Assembly (NCBI RefSeq): GCF_014596525.1 | Contig: NZ_MSJP01000096.1 | Location: forward strand, 62,001 to 126,000 | Direction: 5' to 3' | DNA length: 64,000 nucleotides | Origin: Streptomyces sp. CBMA291 | GTDB taxonomy: Bacteria > Actinomycetota > Actinomycetes > Streptomycetales > Streptomycetaceae | Part shown: piece after piece, positions 34,335-43,281 of the stretch | Position numbering within the stretch: the stretch's first letter is position 1 | How the letters are laid out: the number at the start of each line of letters is the position of its first letter | Notes under the pieces: model-generated | What the model was told of the DNA's origin: nothing | Database searches by the model: none | The model's input: the letters and a program-made list of their open reading frames with translations, nothing else | Position numbers and translations under genes: made by a program

Positions 34335-35360
34335 GTGCGTGTACTTCTCACCGGCCACCAGGGCTATCTGGGCACCGTGATGGCCCCGGTCCTCGCCGCG
34401 GCGGGGCACGAGGTCGTCGGGCTCGACGCCGGGCTGTTCGCGGACTGCGTCCTCGGCCCGGCGCCCTCGGACCCGCCGGGGTTCCGGGTGGACCTGCGGG
34501 ACGTCACGGCCGAGCACGTCGCCGGGGTGGACGCCGTGATCCATCTGGCGGCGCTCTCCAACGACCCGCTGGGCTCGCTGGCCCCCGACCTCACCTACGA
34601 CATCAACCACCACGCCTCCGTACGGCTCGCCCGGCTGGCCAGGGAGGCCGGGGTGCGGCGCTTCCTCTACGCGTCGACGTGCTCGGTCTACGGCGCGGCG
34701 GGCGGTGACGAACTGGTGGGCGAGGACGCGCCGCTGCGCCCGGTGACGCCGTACGCGGAGTCCAAGGTGCGGGTGGAGGACGATCTGCACGAGCTGGCCG
34801 ACGCGGACTTCAGCCCGGTGTACCTGCGCAACGCGACCGCCTTCGGCTACTCGCCCCGGCTGCGCGCGGACATCGTCCTGAACAACCTGGTGGGCCACGC
34901 GCTGCTGTCCGGCGAGGTCCTCGTGCTCTCCGACGGCACGCCGTGGCGTCCGCTGGTGCACGCCGCCGACATCGCCCGTGCCTTCGAGGCGGCGCTGACC
35001 GCGCCCCGGGAGGCGGTGCACGACCGGGCGTTCAACATCGGCAGCGAGACGAACAACGTGACGGTCGCGGAGATCGCCGCGCAGGTCGCCGAGGCGGTGG
35101 CGGGGGCGCGGGTGCGGATCACCGGGGAGAGCGGGGCCGACCCGCGCTCGTACCGGGTGGACTTCTCCCGGTTCCGGGCCGCCCTGCCGGGCTTCGACTG
35201 CGAGTGGACGGTGAAGCGGGGCGCGCTCGAACTGGCCGACGCCTACCGGGCGTACGGACTCTCCCGGGAGGACTTCGAGCGGCGGTTCACCCGGCTCGCG
35301 GTGCTGCGCTCGGCGTCCGAGGCGGGCTCGGTCGACGAGACCCTGCGGTGGCGCCGGTGA
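34335..35360 (+). CDS. NAD-dependent nucleotide-sugar epimerase/dehydratase
   Basis: 341-aa extended SDR. N-terminal LLTGHQGYLGTVMAPVL (G-x-x-G-x-x-G, 5-21). Catalytic triad residues: Ser/Thr in YASTCSVYG (about 114-122) and Tyr-x3-Lys in VTPYAESKVR (about 136-145). FGYSPRLRADIVLNNLVGHA and VHAADIARAF complete the family signature. May supply the 4,6-dehydratase or 4-epimerase/reductase step for the sugar activated by the neighbouring cytidylyltransferase. GTG at 34335. Confidence 0.87.
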   Translation: MRVLLTGHQGYLGTVMAPVLAAAGHEVVGLDAGLFADCVLGPAPSDPPGFRVDLRDVTAEHVAGVDAVIHLAALSNDPLGSLAPDLTYDINHHASVRLARLAREAGVRRFLYASTCSVYGAAGGDELVGEDAPLRPVTPYAESKVRVEDDLHELADADFSPVYLRNATAFGYSPRLRADIVLNNLVGHALLSGEVLVLSDGTPWRPLVHAADIARAFEAALTAPREAVHDRAFNIGSETNNVTVAEIAAQVAEAVAGARVRITGESGADPRSYRVDFSRFRAALPGFDCEWTVKRGALELADAYRAYGLSREDFERRFTRLAVLRSASEAGSVDETLRWRR

Positions 35361-36631
35361 CGTCGGCGGGCGAGGAGATGCACGCCCTGGTGGAGCGGTT
35401 GTATCCGCTGTGCCGGAGCATCACGGGCGACGGGGTGCGCGCGACCCTGGACATCGTCGGCGAGTACCTTCCGCTGCGGGTGCACGAGGTGCCGACGGGG
35501 ACGCGGGTGCTGGACTGGACGGTGCCGCAGGAGTGGAACATCCGGGACGCGTACGTCGCCGACGCGACGGGCCGGAGGGTGGTCGACTTCGCCGCGTCCA
35601 GTCTGCACGTGCTCGGCTACAGCGTGCCGGTGTCGGCGACGATGCCCCTGTCCGAGCTGCGCGGCCATCTGCACACCCTGCCGGAGCACCCCTCCTGGGT
35701 GCCGTACCGCACCAGCTACTACACGCCGGAGTGGGGGTTCTGTCTGGCGCAGGAGGTCCTGGACGCGATGCCGGAGGGCCCGTACGAGGTCCGGGTGGAC
35801 TCCACGCTCGCGGACGGGCATCTCACCTACGCCGAGCACGTGGTCCCGGGGCGGGTCGCGGACGAGGTGATCGTCTCCTGCCACGTCTGCCATCCGTCGC
35901 TGGCCAACGACAACCTGGCGGGGATCGCGGTGGCGGTCTTCCTGGCGCGGGCGCTCGCGGCGGAGACGCCGTACTACACCTACCGCTTCGTCTTCGCGCC
36001 CGGGACGATCGGGGCGATCACCTGGCTGGCCCGCAACGCGGAGCGGATCGACGCGGTCAAGCACGGTCTGGTCCTCGCCTGCGCGGGCGACCGGGGCCGG
36101 CTGACGTACAAGCAGAGCCGGCGGGGCGACGCGGAGATCGACCGGGTGATGCGGCACGTCCTGGAGTCCTCCGGACGACCGCACCACATCACCGAGTTCA
36201 CCCCGTACGGGTACGACGAGCGGCAGTACTGCTCCCCCGGTTTCGATCTCGGGGTGGGTTCGCTCAGCCGGACTCCGTACGCCGGGTATCCCGAGTACCA
36301 CACCTCGGCGGACAATCCGGACTTCGTGTCGCCGGAGGCGATGGCGGACACGCTGGCCGTCTGCCGTGAGGCGTTCGCGGTCCTCGACCGCAACCGGCGC
36401 TTTCTCAACCTCAGCCCGTACGGCGAACCGCAGTTGGGACGGCGGGGGCTGTACGACTCGCTGGGCGGGCGCAGCGACGCCAAGCAGGCGCAGCTGGCGA
36501 TGCTCTGGGTGCTCAGTCTCTCCGACGGCGAGCACACGCTGCTCGACGTCGCCGAGCGGTCGGGGCTGCCGTTCGGCACGGTCGCCGACGCCGCCGACGC
36601 GCTGCACGGCGCGGGACTGATCAAGGCGTGA
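35357..36631 (+). CDS. DUF4910 aminopeptidase-like zinc protein
   Basis: 424 aa. Residues about 1-345 resemble the M28-like aminopeptidase fold of the DUF4910 family: PLCRSITGDGVRATLD, EVPTGTRVLDWTVPQEWNI, SCHVCHPSLANDNLAGIAVA (metal His and Asp), YTYRFVFAPGTIGAI, GYDERQYCSPGFDL and YHTSADNPDF. The last ~70 residues form a winged-helix-like end (LSLSDGEHTLLDVAERSGLPFGTV). Often found in sugar-antibiotic and EPS loci, where it could remove or add an aminoacyl group on an amino sugar; the reaction is unknown. GTG overlaps the epimerase stop. Confidence 0.85.
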   Translation: MTSAGEEMHALVERLYPLCRSITGDGVRATLDIVGEYLPLRVHEVPTGTRVLDWTVPQEWNIRDAYVADATGRRVVDFAASSLHVLGYSVPVSATMPLSELRGHLHTLPEHPSWVPYRTSYYTPEWGFCLAQEVLDAMPEGPYEVRVDSTLADGHLTYAEHVVPGRVADEVIVSCHVCHPSLANDNLAGIAVAVFLARALAAETPYYTYRFVFAPGTIGAITWLARNAERIDAVKHGLVLACAGDRGRLTYKQSRRGDAEIDRVMRHVLESSGRPHHITEFTPYGYDERQYCSPGFDLGVGSLSRTPYAGYPEYHTSADNPDFVSPEAMADTLAVCREAFAVLDRNRRFLNLSPYGEPQLGRRGLYDSLGGRSDAKQAQLAMLWVLSLSDGEHTLLDVAERSGLPFGTVADAADALHGAGLIKA

Positions 36632-36635
36632 GGCG

Positions 36636-37952
36636 ATGACCACCGGGGAGGAGACGGAGAGCACGACGGCGCCCGCGGACAAGGCGGCGGGGCCCGCCCG
36701 GCGCTCCGCCCGGCGGGCCATGGCCGGCCGGCTGTCCTGGGGGCTGGCCGACCAGGCGGCCTCCAGCATGACCAACTTCGCGGTGGGCATCTATGTGGCG
36801 CGCTCGCTCGGCCTTGCCGCGTTCGGCGTGTTCAGCCTGGCGTGGGTGACCTACGGCGTGGTCCTCGGGATCTCCCGGGGGCTGACCACCGATCCGCTCA
36901 TGGTGCGGTTCAGCGGTGTGCCGGAGGCGCCCTGGCGCGGGGCGGTGGGCCGGGCGTCGGGCACCGCGCTGGGCGTCGGCGGGGTCGTCGGGGCGTTCTG
37001 TCTCGCTCTGGGGTTCGCGCTCGACGGGCCGATGGGGACCGCGTTCGTCTGTCTCGGCGTGGTGCTGCCGGGGCTGCTGCTCCAGGACGCCTGGCGGTTC
37101 TCGTTCTTCGCGGCGGGCGCCGGACGGAAGGCGTTCGTCAACGATCTCGTGATGGGCGTCGCGCTCGTCCCCGCCATGGTGGTGGCGGCCAGGGCGGGCA
37201 CCGTCGCGGCCTTCCTGCTGGCCTGGGGCGCCTCCGCCGCCGTGGCCGCCGGATACGGCTGTGTCCAGTCCGGTGTGCCGCCCCGGCCGTCCGGGGCGCG
37301 GGTCTGGCTCCGCGAGCAGCGCGATCTCGGCTTCCGCTATCTGGTGGAGAACGCGGGCATCAGCGGCGCGGGCCAGCTGCGGGCGTACGGGCTCGGCGCG
37401 ATCGTCGGGGTCAGCGCGGTGGGCGTGGTCCGGGGCGCGGAACTCCTGCTCGGCCCCTTCCTCGCCGTCCTGATGGGGCTTTCGCTGGTGACCGTCGCGG
37501 AGGCGGCCCGGGTGCTGCGGCAGGCCCCGCACCGGCTGGGCCTGTTCTGTCTGCTGCTCGGCGGCGGGCAGGCGGCGGCCGCGCTGCTCTGGGGCGCGGC
37601 GCTGCTCCTCGTGCCGGACCGGCTCGGCGAGCTGGTGCTCGGCGGCGTCTGGCACGCGGCTTCGCAGCTGATCGTGCCGGCCACGCTCAGCGTCGCGGGC
37701 GCAAGTCTGGGCACCGGGGCGGCGGCCGGGCTGCGGGCGCTCGCGGCGGCCCGGCGCAGCCTGCGCTGCCAGTTGTTCGCCTCCACGCTCTATGTCGGCG
37801 GCGGGCTCGGCGGGGCGGTGGCGGCGGGCACGGTCGGTTCGGCCTGGGGCGTCGCCGCCGCGACGCTGAGCGGCTCGGCCGTGTGGTGGCTGCAACTGCG
37901 GTCCGCCCTGCGCGAGCACCACCTTTCCATCCCTGAAGTGAGGACGTCATGA
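36636..37952 (+). CDS. Polysaccharide flippase (Wzx/MATE-like)
   Basis: 438 aa with about twelve TM helices. It begins with a ~30-residue charged cytoplasmic part, then SWGLADQAASSMTNFAVGIYVARSLGLAAFGVF, the usual first helices of the RfbX/Wzx group. Moves the undecaprenyl-linked repeat unit across the membrane for Wzy. ATG at 36636 with GGCGTGAGGC just before it. The stop overlaps the GT2 start by 4 nt. Confidence 0.85.
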   Translation: MTTGEETESTTAPADKAAGPARRSARRAMAGRLSWGLADQAASSMTNFAVGIYVARSLGLAAFGVFSLAWVTYGVVLGISRGLTTDPLMVRFSGVPEAPWRGAVGRASGTALGVGGVVGAFCLALGFALDGPMGTAFVCLGVVLPGLLLQDAWRFSFFAAGAGRKAFVNDLVMGVALVPAMVVAARAGTVAAFLLAWGASAAVAAGYGCVQSGVPPRPSGARVWLREQRDLGFRYLVENAGISGAGQLRAYGLGAIVGVSAVGVVRGAELLLGPFLAVLMGLSLVTVAEAARVLRQAPHRLGLFCLLLGGGQAAAALLWGAALLLVPDRLGELVLGGVWHAASQLIVPATLSVAGASLGTGAAAGLRALAAARRSLRCQLFASTLYVGGGLGGAVAAGTVGSAWGVAAATLSGSAVWWLQLRSALREHHLSIPEVRTS

Positions 37953-38905
37953 CCACCGTTCCCCGGCTCGGCATCGGCCTGCCCGTGTACAACGGCGAGG
38001 AGTATCTCGCCGAGTCGTTCGACGCCCTGCTCGGGCAGACCTACGGGGACTTCGAGCTGATCGTCTCCGACAACGCCTCGACCGACGGGACCGAGGAGAT
38101 CTGCCGGGCGTACGCCGCCGCCGATCCGCGCATCCGGTACGTCCGGCTGCCCCGGAACATCGGGGCCACCCCGAACCACAACCGGGTGTTCGACGAGTGC
38201 CGCAGCGAGCTGTTCAAGTGGGCCTCGCACGACGACCTGTACGCGCGGGATCTGCTGCGGCGCTGTGTGGAGGCGCTGGACGAGCGTCCCGACGTGATCC
38301 TCGCCCATGCCGACCAGGCGGTGATCGACGGCGAGGGGAAGGTGAAGGTGCCCTACGCTTACGGGCTCGCCACCGCTTCCCCCCACGCGCCCGAGCGGTT
38401 TCGCAGCATGCTGTTCGAGCCCGGCGGCGACGACTTCTACGGGGTGATCAGGACCGAGGTGCTGCGCCGGGTGAAGCCGCTCGACAGCTACCACCACGCG
38501 GACCGCACCTTCGTCTGCGAGATCGGCCTGCACGGGCGCTTCCACCAGGTGCCGGAGCTGCTGTACTTCCGCCGGGACCATCCCACGCGGGCCGAGCGGG
38601 CCAACCCCTCCAAGCGGTCCCGGTGCGTCAATCTGGATCCGCGCCGGGCGGGCCGACTGCACCCGACGCCCCGGCTCCTCGCCGAGTACGTCTGGGGGTT
38701 CCTCTCGGCGGTCCGCCGGGCGCCGCTCTCCCCCGCCGACCGGCGCGAGTGCTACGGGCATCTGGCCGCGTGGGCGGCGAGCCGGACCCGGCCGGGTGCC
38801 GGGGAGCGGGTCGAGGACCGGGCGCCGGTCGACCCCGCGCTGCTCGACGTCTCCGTGGACGCCGTCGTCGCGGGCCGCGAGGGCCGCGCGGGGATGTCCG
38901 CGTGA
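37949..38905 (+). CDS. Glycosyltransferase family 2
   Basis: 318-aa GT-A inverting glycosyltransferase. LGIGLPVYNGEEYLAESFDALLGQTY (5-30), LIVSDNASTDGTEEIC (33-48), PRNIGATPNHNRVFDEC and KWASHDDLYARDLL, the D-x-D-like metal site (about 91). An acceptor-side region RADH/YFRRDHPTRAER follows near residue 210. Third dedicated glycosyltransferase of the locus, so the repeat unit has at least four sugars including the initiating one. Confidence 0.9.
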   Translation: MTTVPRLGIGLPVYNGEEYLAESFDALLGQTYGDFELIVSDNASTDGTEEICRAYAAADPRIRYVRLPRNIGATPNHNRVFDECRSELFKWASHDDLYARDLLRRCVEALDERPDVILAHADQAVIDGEGKVKVPYAYGLATASPHAPERFRSMLFEPGGDDFYGVIRTEVLRRVKPLDSYHHADRTFVCEIGLHGRFHQVPELLYFRRDHPTRAERANPSKRSRCVNLDPRRAGRLHPTPRLLAEYVWGFLSAVRRAPLSPADRRECYGHLAAWAASRTRPGAGERVEDRAPVDPALLDVSVDAVVAGREGRAGMSA

Positions 38906-40140
38906 GGGCGGGGGGCGGGGTTCCGCCGCGCGTCGGTCTGTTCGGGCTGCTCGGCTCGGGCAACCTCGGCAACGACGGGTCCCTGGAGGCGGTGCTCGGC
39001 TTCCTGCGCGCCGAGCACCCGGAGGCGGTCGTGGACGCGCTGTGCGGCGGACCCGAGGCCGTCACGGCCCGGTTCGGGATTCCGGCGACCCGGCTGCACT
39101 GGTACGGCGGGGAGTACCGGACCGCGTCCCGGGCGGGCTCGATCGCGGCGAAGGGCTTCGGCAAGGTCGTCGACGCCGTCCGCACCGCCCGCTGGGTGCG
39201 GCGGCACGAGGTGGTGATCGTGCCGGGCATGGGGGTCCTGGAGGCCACGCTGCCCCTGCGCCCGTGGGGTTTCCCGTACGCGCTGTTCCTGCTCTGCGCG
39301 TCCGGGCGGCTGTTCGGGACGCGGGTGGCGCTGGCCGGTGTCGGTGCCGCGCCGATCGCCGACCGGCCGGTGCGGGCACTGGTCCGCTGGTCGGCGCGGC
39401 TGGCCTCGTACCGCTCCTACCGGGACGCCCAGTCCCGGGACGCGATGCGGGCGATGGGGGTGGACACCTCGCGCGACGAGGTCTACCCGGACCTCGCCTT
39501 CTCCCTGCCCGCGCCCGCGTCGAGCGCGCCCCAGGGTCCGCCGGGAACGGTCTGTGTCGGGGTCATGGCATTCCACGGCGGCAACGACGACCGGGCGCGG
39601 GCCGAGGAGATCCACCGGCGCTATCTGGACGGGACGATCCGGTTCGTGCGGGCGCTGGTCGCGGAGGGCAGACCGGTCCGGCTGCTCACCGGCGACGCGG
39701 TCGACGCGCCGGTGGTCGACGCGATCCTCGACGCGGTGGACTCGCCGCTGGTCACCGCCGCCGAGACGGCCTCGCTCGCCGATCTGATGAAGGAGATGGC
39801 GGCGGCGGACAGCGTGGTCGCCGTCCGGTATCACAATCTGATCTGCGCGCTGAAGACCGGGACGCCGGTCCTCGCGGTCGGTTACGCGGCGAAGAGCGAG
39901 GCGCTGATGGCCGGGATGGGCCTGGGCGCGTACTGCCATCCGGCGCGCGAGGTCGACGCCGACCGGCTGCTCGTCCAGTTCCGGGAGCTGGAGGAGCACG
40001 CGCCGGAGCTGCGGCGGACGCTCGCGGAGCGGAACGCGGCGGCCGTCCGGCGGCTTGAGCACCAGTTCACCGCCCTGACCTCGGTCCTGTTCCCGGCGAC
40101 GGGACCGGTTCCCACCCCCACCTCGCGGGAGGCCTCGTGA
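38902..40140 (+). CDS. Polysaccharide pyruvyl transferase family protein
   Basis: 412 aa. VGLFGLLGSGNLGNDGSLEAVLGFL (about 12-36) is the family's opening G-x-x-G-x-G-N-x-G-D-E-like motif. VIVPGMGVLEATLPL, VGAAPIADRPVRAL and a C-terminal VVAVRYHNLICALKTGTPVLAVGYAAKSEALM match CsaB/WcaK-type enzymes. Transfers pyruvate from phosphoenolpyruvate to form a ketal on a sugar, adding negative charge. GTG at 38902 overlaps the previous stop. Confidence 0.87.
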   Translation: MRAGGGVPPRVGLFGLLGSGNLGNDGSLEAVLGFLRAEHPEAVVDALCGGPEAVTARFGIPATRLHWYGGEYRTASRAGSIAAKGFGKVVDAVRTARWVRRHEVVIVPGMGVLEATLPLRPWGFPYALFLLCASGRLFGTRVALAGVGAAPIADRPVRALVRWSARLASYRSYRDAQSRDAMRAMGVDTSRDEVYPDLAFSLPAPASSAPQGPPGTVCVGVMAFHGGNDDRARAEEIHRRYLDGTIRFVRALVAEGRPVRLLTGDAVDAPVVDAILDAVDSPLVTAAETASLADLMKEMAAADSVVAVRYHNLICALKTGTPVLAVGYAAKSEALMAGMGLGAYCHPAREVDADRLLVQFRELEEHAPELRRTLAERNAAAVRRLEHQFTALTSVLFPATGPVPTPTSREAS

Positions 40141-40694
40141 AAGCGACCGCGGTTCCGGAGATCTCCGGCGCCTACCTGTTCGAGCCGACGCCGTACGCCG
40201 ACGAACGCGGCTTCTTCTGCCGGACCTTCGACGCCGACGTGGTCCGCTCGGTGGGCCTCGATCCGGACGCCTTCGTCCAGGACAGTCTGTCCCGCTCGGT
40301 CCGGGGCGTGCTGCGCGGGCTGCATCTGCGGGCGGGTGCCGGGGAGGCCAAGCTCGTGCGGTGCTCGTACGGGAGGATCTTCGACGTCGTCGTCGATCTG
40401 CGGGCGGACTCGCCGACGTACCGCGCCACCGCCTTCTTCGACCTGTCCGGGCGGACGCAGACGACGCTGTACATCCCGGCGGGGTGCGCGCACGGCTTCC
40501 AGGCGCTGTCGGAGACCGCCGACATCGCGTACCGGATCGACCGCCCGCACGATCCGGCCGAGGACGTGACGATCGCCCACGACGATCCGGAGCTGGCCAT
40601 CCCCTGGCCTCTGCCGGTCACGTCGATGTCCGACCGGGACCGCGAGGCGCCGGGGCTCGCCGAGGCCCTGAAGCGGGCGGAGGAGCGGACGTGA
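40137..40694 (+). CDS. dTDP-4-keto-6-deoxyhexose 3,5-epimerase-like (RmlC family)
   Basis: 185-aa cupin. YLFEPTPYADERGFFCRTF (13-31) and DSLSRSVRGVLRGLHLRAGAGEAKLVRC, which contains the catalytic His (RGLH, about 62). VVDLRADSPTY has the partnering Asp, IPAGCAHGFQALSE is the cupin core, and DIAYRI carries the active-site Tyr region. The length is that of RmlC-type enzymes. Works on a 4-keto-6-deoxy nucleotide sugar. GTG at 40137. Confidence 0.9.
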   Translation: MKATAVPEISGAYLFEPTPYADERGFFCRTFDADVVRSVGLDPDAFVQDSLSRSVRGVLRGLHLRAGAGEAKLVRCSYGRIFDVVVDLRADSPTYRATAFFDLSGRTQTTLYIPAGCAHGFQALSETADIAYRIDRPHDPAEDVTIAHDDPELAIPWPLPVTSMSDRDREAPGLAEALKRAEERT

Positions 40695-42016
40695 GCCCCG
40701 GGGAGTTCCGGCTCGACGCGTCACGGCGGGCGAACGAGCGGCTGCACGCCCTGATCCCCGGGGGCGCGCACACCTACGCCAAGGGCGACGACCAGTATCC
40801 CGAGGGCCTGGCCCCCGTCATCAGCCATGGCCGGGGCGCCCATGTCTGGGACGTCGACGGCAACCGGTATCTGGAGTACGGCTCCGGTCTGCGCTCGGTC
40901 AGTCTCGGCCACGCCCACCCCCGGGTGATCGAGGCGGTGCGGCGGGAACTGGACCGGGGCGGCAACTTCGTCCGTCCGTCCATTCGGGAGGTCGAGGCGG
41001 CGGAGCGGTTCCTGGCGACCGTGCCGACCGCCGAGATGGTGAAGTTCGCGAAGAACGGCTCGGACGTCACCACGGCGGCGGTGCGGCTGGCGCGCGCCGT
41101 GACCGGGCGGCCCCGGGTGGCGATCTGCGGCGACCAGCCGTTCTTCTCCGTCGACGACTGGTTCATCGGCACCACCCCGATGTCCGCGGGGATCCCGGCG
41201 GCGGCCACCGAGCTGACCGTGTCGTTCCCCTACGGGGACCTGACCGCCGTGGAGGAGCTGCTGACCCGCCATCAGGGCGAGGTGGCCTGTCTGGTCCTCG
41301 AACCGGCCGGTCACACGGAACCGCCGCCCGGCTATCTCGCGGGGCTGCGCACCCTGGCCGACCGGCACGGCTGCCTGCTGGTCTTCGACGAGATGATCAC
41401 GGGGCTTCGCTGGTCGGAGGCGGGTGCTCAGGGTCTCTACGGGGTCGTCCCCGACCTTTCCACCTTCGGCAAGGCGCTGGGCAACGGGTTCGCCATCGCC
41501 GCGCTGGCCGGGCGCCGCGAGCTGATGGAGCGGGGCGGGCTGCGCCACTCCGACGAGCGGGTGTTCCTGCTGTCCACCACGCACGGGGCGGAGACGCACT
41601 CGCTGGCCGCCGCGATGGCCGTGCTCGCCACCTACACGGAGGAGGGGATCACCGCGCGGCTGCACGCCCTCGGCGAGCGGCTGGCCGCCGGGGTGCGGGA
41701 GGCGGCGGAGGCGGCGGGGGTCGGCGAGCACGTCCTGGTCCGGGGCCGGGCCAGCAATCTGGTCTTCGCGACCCTGGACGAGGAACTGCGGCCTTCGCAG
41801 CCGTACCGCACCCTGTTCCTGCGCCGGCTCCTCGCGGGCGGGGTGCTGGCCCCGTCGTTCGTGGTGAGCAGCGCGCTCGACGAGGCCGACATCGACCGCA
41901 CCGTCGATGTGGTGGCCGAGGCGTGCGGGGTGTACCGGAAGGCCCTTGAGTCCGCCGATCCCACGCCCTGGATGGCGGGGCGGCCGGTGAAGCCGGTGTT
42001 CCGAAGCCTGGCGTGA
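40691..42016 (+). CDS. Class III PLP aminotransferase, glutamate-1-semialdehyde aminomutase-like
   Basis: 441 aa. RANERLHALIPGGAHTYAKG, VWDVDGNRYLEYGSGLRSVSLGHAHP, FAKNGSDVTTAAVRLARA, LVFDEMITGLRW (PLP-binding Asp), and STFGKALGNGFAIAALAG with the Schiff-base Lys (about residue 261). The sequence resembles GSA aminomutase, but its place at the end of an EPS operon next to a 3,5-epimerase suggests a sugar or polyol aminotransferase; a heme-pathway role is unlikely. Last gene of the unit. The convergent PAP2 gene ends 7 bp further. Confidence 0.88.
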   Translation: MSPGEFRLDASRRANERLHALIPGGAHTYAKGDDQYPEGLAPVISHGRGAHVWDVDGNRYLEYGSGLRSVSLGHAHPRVIEAVRRELDRGGNFVRPSIREVEAAERFLATVPTAEMVKFAKNGSDVTTAAVRLARAVTGRPRVAICGDQPFFSVDDWFIGTTPMSAGIPAAATELTVSFPYGDLTAVEELLTRHQGEVACLVLEPAGHTEPPPGYLAGLRTLADRHGCLLVFDEMITGLRWSEAGAQGLYGVVPDLSTFGKALGNGFAIAALAGRRELMERGGLRHSDERVFLLSTTHGAETHSLAAAMAVLATYTEEGITARLHALGERLAAGVREAAEAAGVGEHVLVRGRASNLVFATLDEELRPSQPYRTLFLRRLLAGGVLAPSFVVSSALDEADIDRTVDVVAEACGVYRKALESADPTPWMAGRPVKPVFRSLA

Positions 42017-42023
42017 CGAATCG

Positions 42024-42725
42024 TCATCTTCCTTGCGGTCCGAGGGAGTCGGACGTCCGGTCGATCAGCCAGGCGGTAGCCGGGGTCAGGGCGAGGGCGG
42101 TGCACCAGCCGCCGAGGGTGTCGGTCGGATAGTGGGCGCTCAGGGCGACCTGCGCCGCGCCCATGGCGACGCCCGCGAGCAGCGCCGACACGAGGAGGAG
42201 CGACAGGCCGGCCGTCCTGCCGAGGCCGAGCCTGCCGGTCGCGAGCAGCGCCACGACGAGGGCGAACGCGGTGGCGAAGGCGGTGTGCCCGCTGGGGTAC
42301 GACAGGTATCCGCCGTGGATGGTGCGGCCCGCCAGGGGTTTGAGGAGCGTCGTCGTCACCACGGGCACGCCGGTGCCGAGCACGACGAGGACGGCGGCGC
42401 GGGGCCACCGCAGGAGCAGACAGACGGTCACGGCGAGGGCGATCAGGGCCGCCGCTCCCCCGGGTTCGCCGAGGAAGTCCAGGGCCAGGGCGAGGCCCCG
42501 CCAGGGGGGTCCCGCGCCGTCCATCGCCGCCAGGAGGGGCCTGTCCGCCGGGCCGGGCCCGCTGTCACCGGCGTACAGGAGTCCCAGGAGCAGGGCGGCG
42601 GACGCGGCGAGGAGGGCCGTCGTGCGGAGCGGGCGGCGCAAGGGCGGAGGGAGGAGGCGCGGGGGGAGCAGGGCGGGGGTGTGCCCGGACGCGCTCGCCG
42701 GTCCGGTCCGTTCGGGCGATGCCAC
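42024..42725 (-). CDS. PAP2-family phosphatase, membrane
   Basis: 233-aa polytopic lipid phosphatase. Motif 1 is LKPLAGRTIHGG (K-x5/6-R), motif 2 YLSYPSGHTAFATAFA, motif 3 LSAHYPTDTLGG with the catalytic His. About six TM segments. GTG at 42725 is chosen for the GAGGGGG site; an upstream ATG at 42788 would add 21 residues. Could dephosphorylate undecaprenyl pyrophosphate released by the polymerase, which would fit its position at the end of the EPS operon, though it is transcribed the other way. Confidence 0.85.
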   Translation of the reverse strand: MASPERTGPASASGHTPALLPPRLLPPPLRRPLRTTALLAASAALLLGLLYAGDSGPGPADRPLLAAMDGAGPPWRGLALALDFLGEPGGAAALIALAVTVCLLLRWPRAAVLVVLGTGVPVVTTTLLKPLAGRTIHGGYLSYPSGHTAFATAFALVVALLATGRLGLGRTAGLSLLLVSALLAGVAMGAAQVALSAHYPTDTLGGWCTALALTPATAWLIDRTSDSLGPQGR

Positions 42726-43281
42726 GTGAGCCCCCTCGTCGTATCCGACCCGTCCGGGCGGCTTTCGTGCGGCCCGTCCGTACGGCACCCGTCCGGCCCG
42801 GGTGTGCGGCTCCCGTCCCGTCCGGGTGTGCCGTTTGCCGCCCCCTGGACCGGCCTCCTGCCGTCACCCTAGTCAACGCCCCGGTCGCGGAGGGCCGTTG
42901 CGGGAAAGTGGGGCGTACGGGAGACCTCGGGCGGAGAGTTCACCCCTTCGTACGAGAATCGGCTCCCCGTGCGTGGACGTATCCCGGGGCACGCTCCACG
43001 GCAGGGGTTCCCCTCCCGCCCGGCAGGGAGGCGGGGCTCCGCACCGGGGCCGGAACCTGCGGATCTTCCTGGGGCCGAGCCCGCGGGCCTCCAGGGGGCC
43101 GGCCCCGCGGATCTCCCCGGGGCCCGGCCCCGCGTGCCTCACTGCACCCGCGAACCGTCGCAATTCGTCGTAAAGTCGGACAGTGGCGTGTCCGGGGTCC
43201 AGGGCGACCCCGCGACGACGCGGCACCCCGCCCCGGGCTCCTCGCCCGGGGTCCACCGTCCGCCCCTTAAGGAGGCCCGGT
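42726..43281. promoter_or_regulatory. Divergent intergenic region with four-unit repeat
   Basis: About 555 bp without a gene between the PAP2 and amidotransferase genes. It holds the G+C-rich repeat cluster at 43046-43141 described separately. AAGGAGG at 43269-43275, six bases before the GTG at 43282, is a strong ribosome binding site. Promoters could not be assigned. Confidence 0.45.
43046..43141. repeat. Four tandem imperfect 23-25-bp GGGGCC repeats
   Basis: Units begin at 43046, 43071, 43094 and 43119, each starting GGGGCC or GGGGGCC. They continue as (G)GCCCCGCG and end near CTCC or CTCA, so each unit can itself fold into a short hairpin. They occupy the region between two divergent genes, about 140 bp upstream of the amidotransferase start. 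Confidence 0.7.

Noticed and set aside
40691..42016. Heme-pathway glutamate-1-semialdehyde aminomutase
   Set aside because: Sequence similarity alone suggests it, but it is the last gene of a coupled EPS unit with sugar enzymes and no heme genes nearby.
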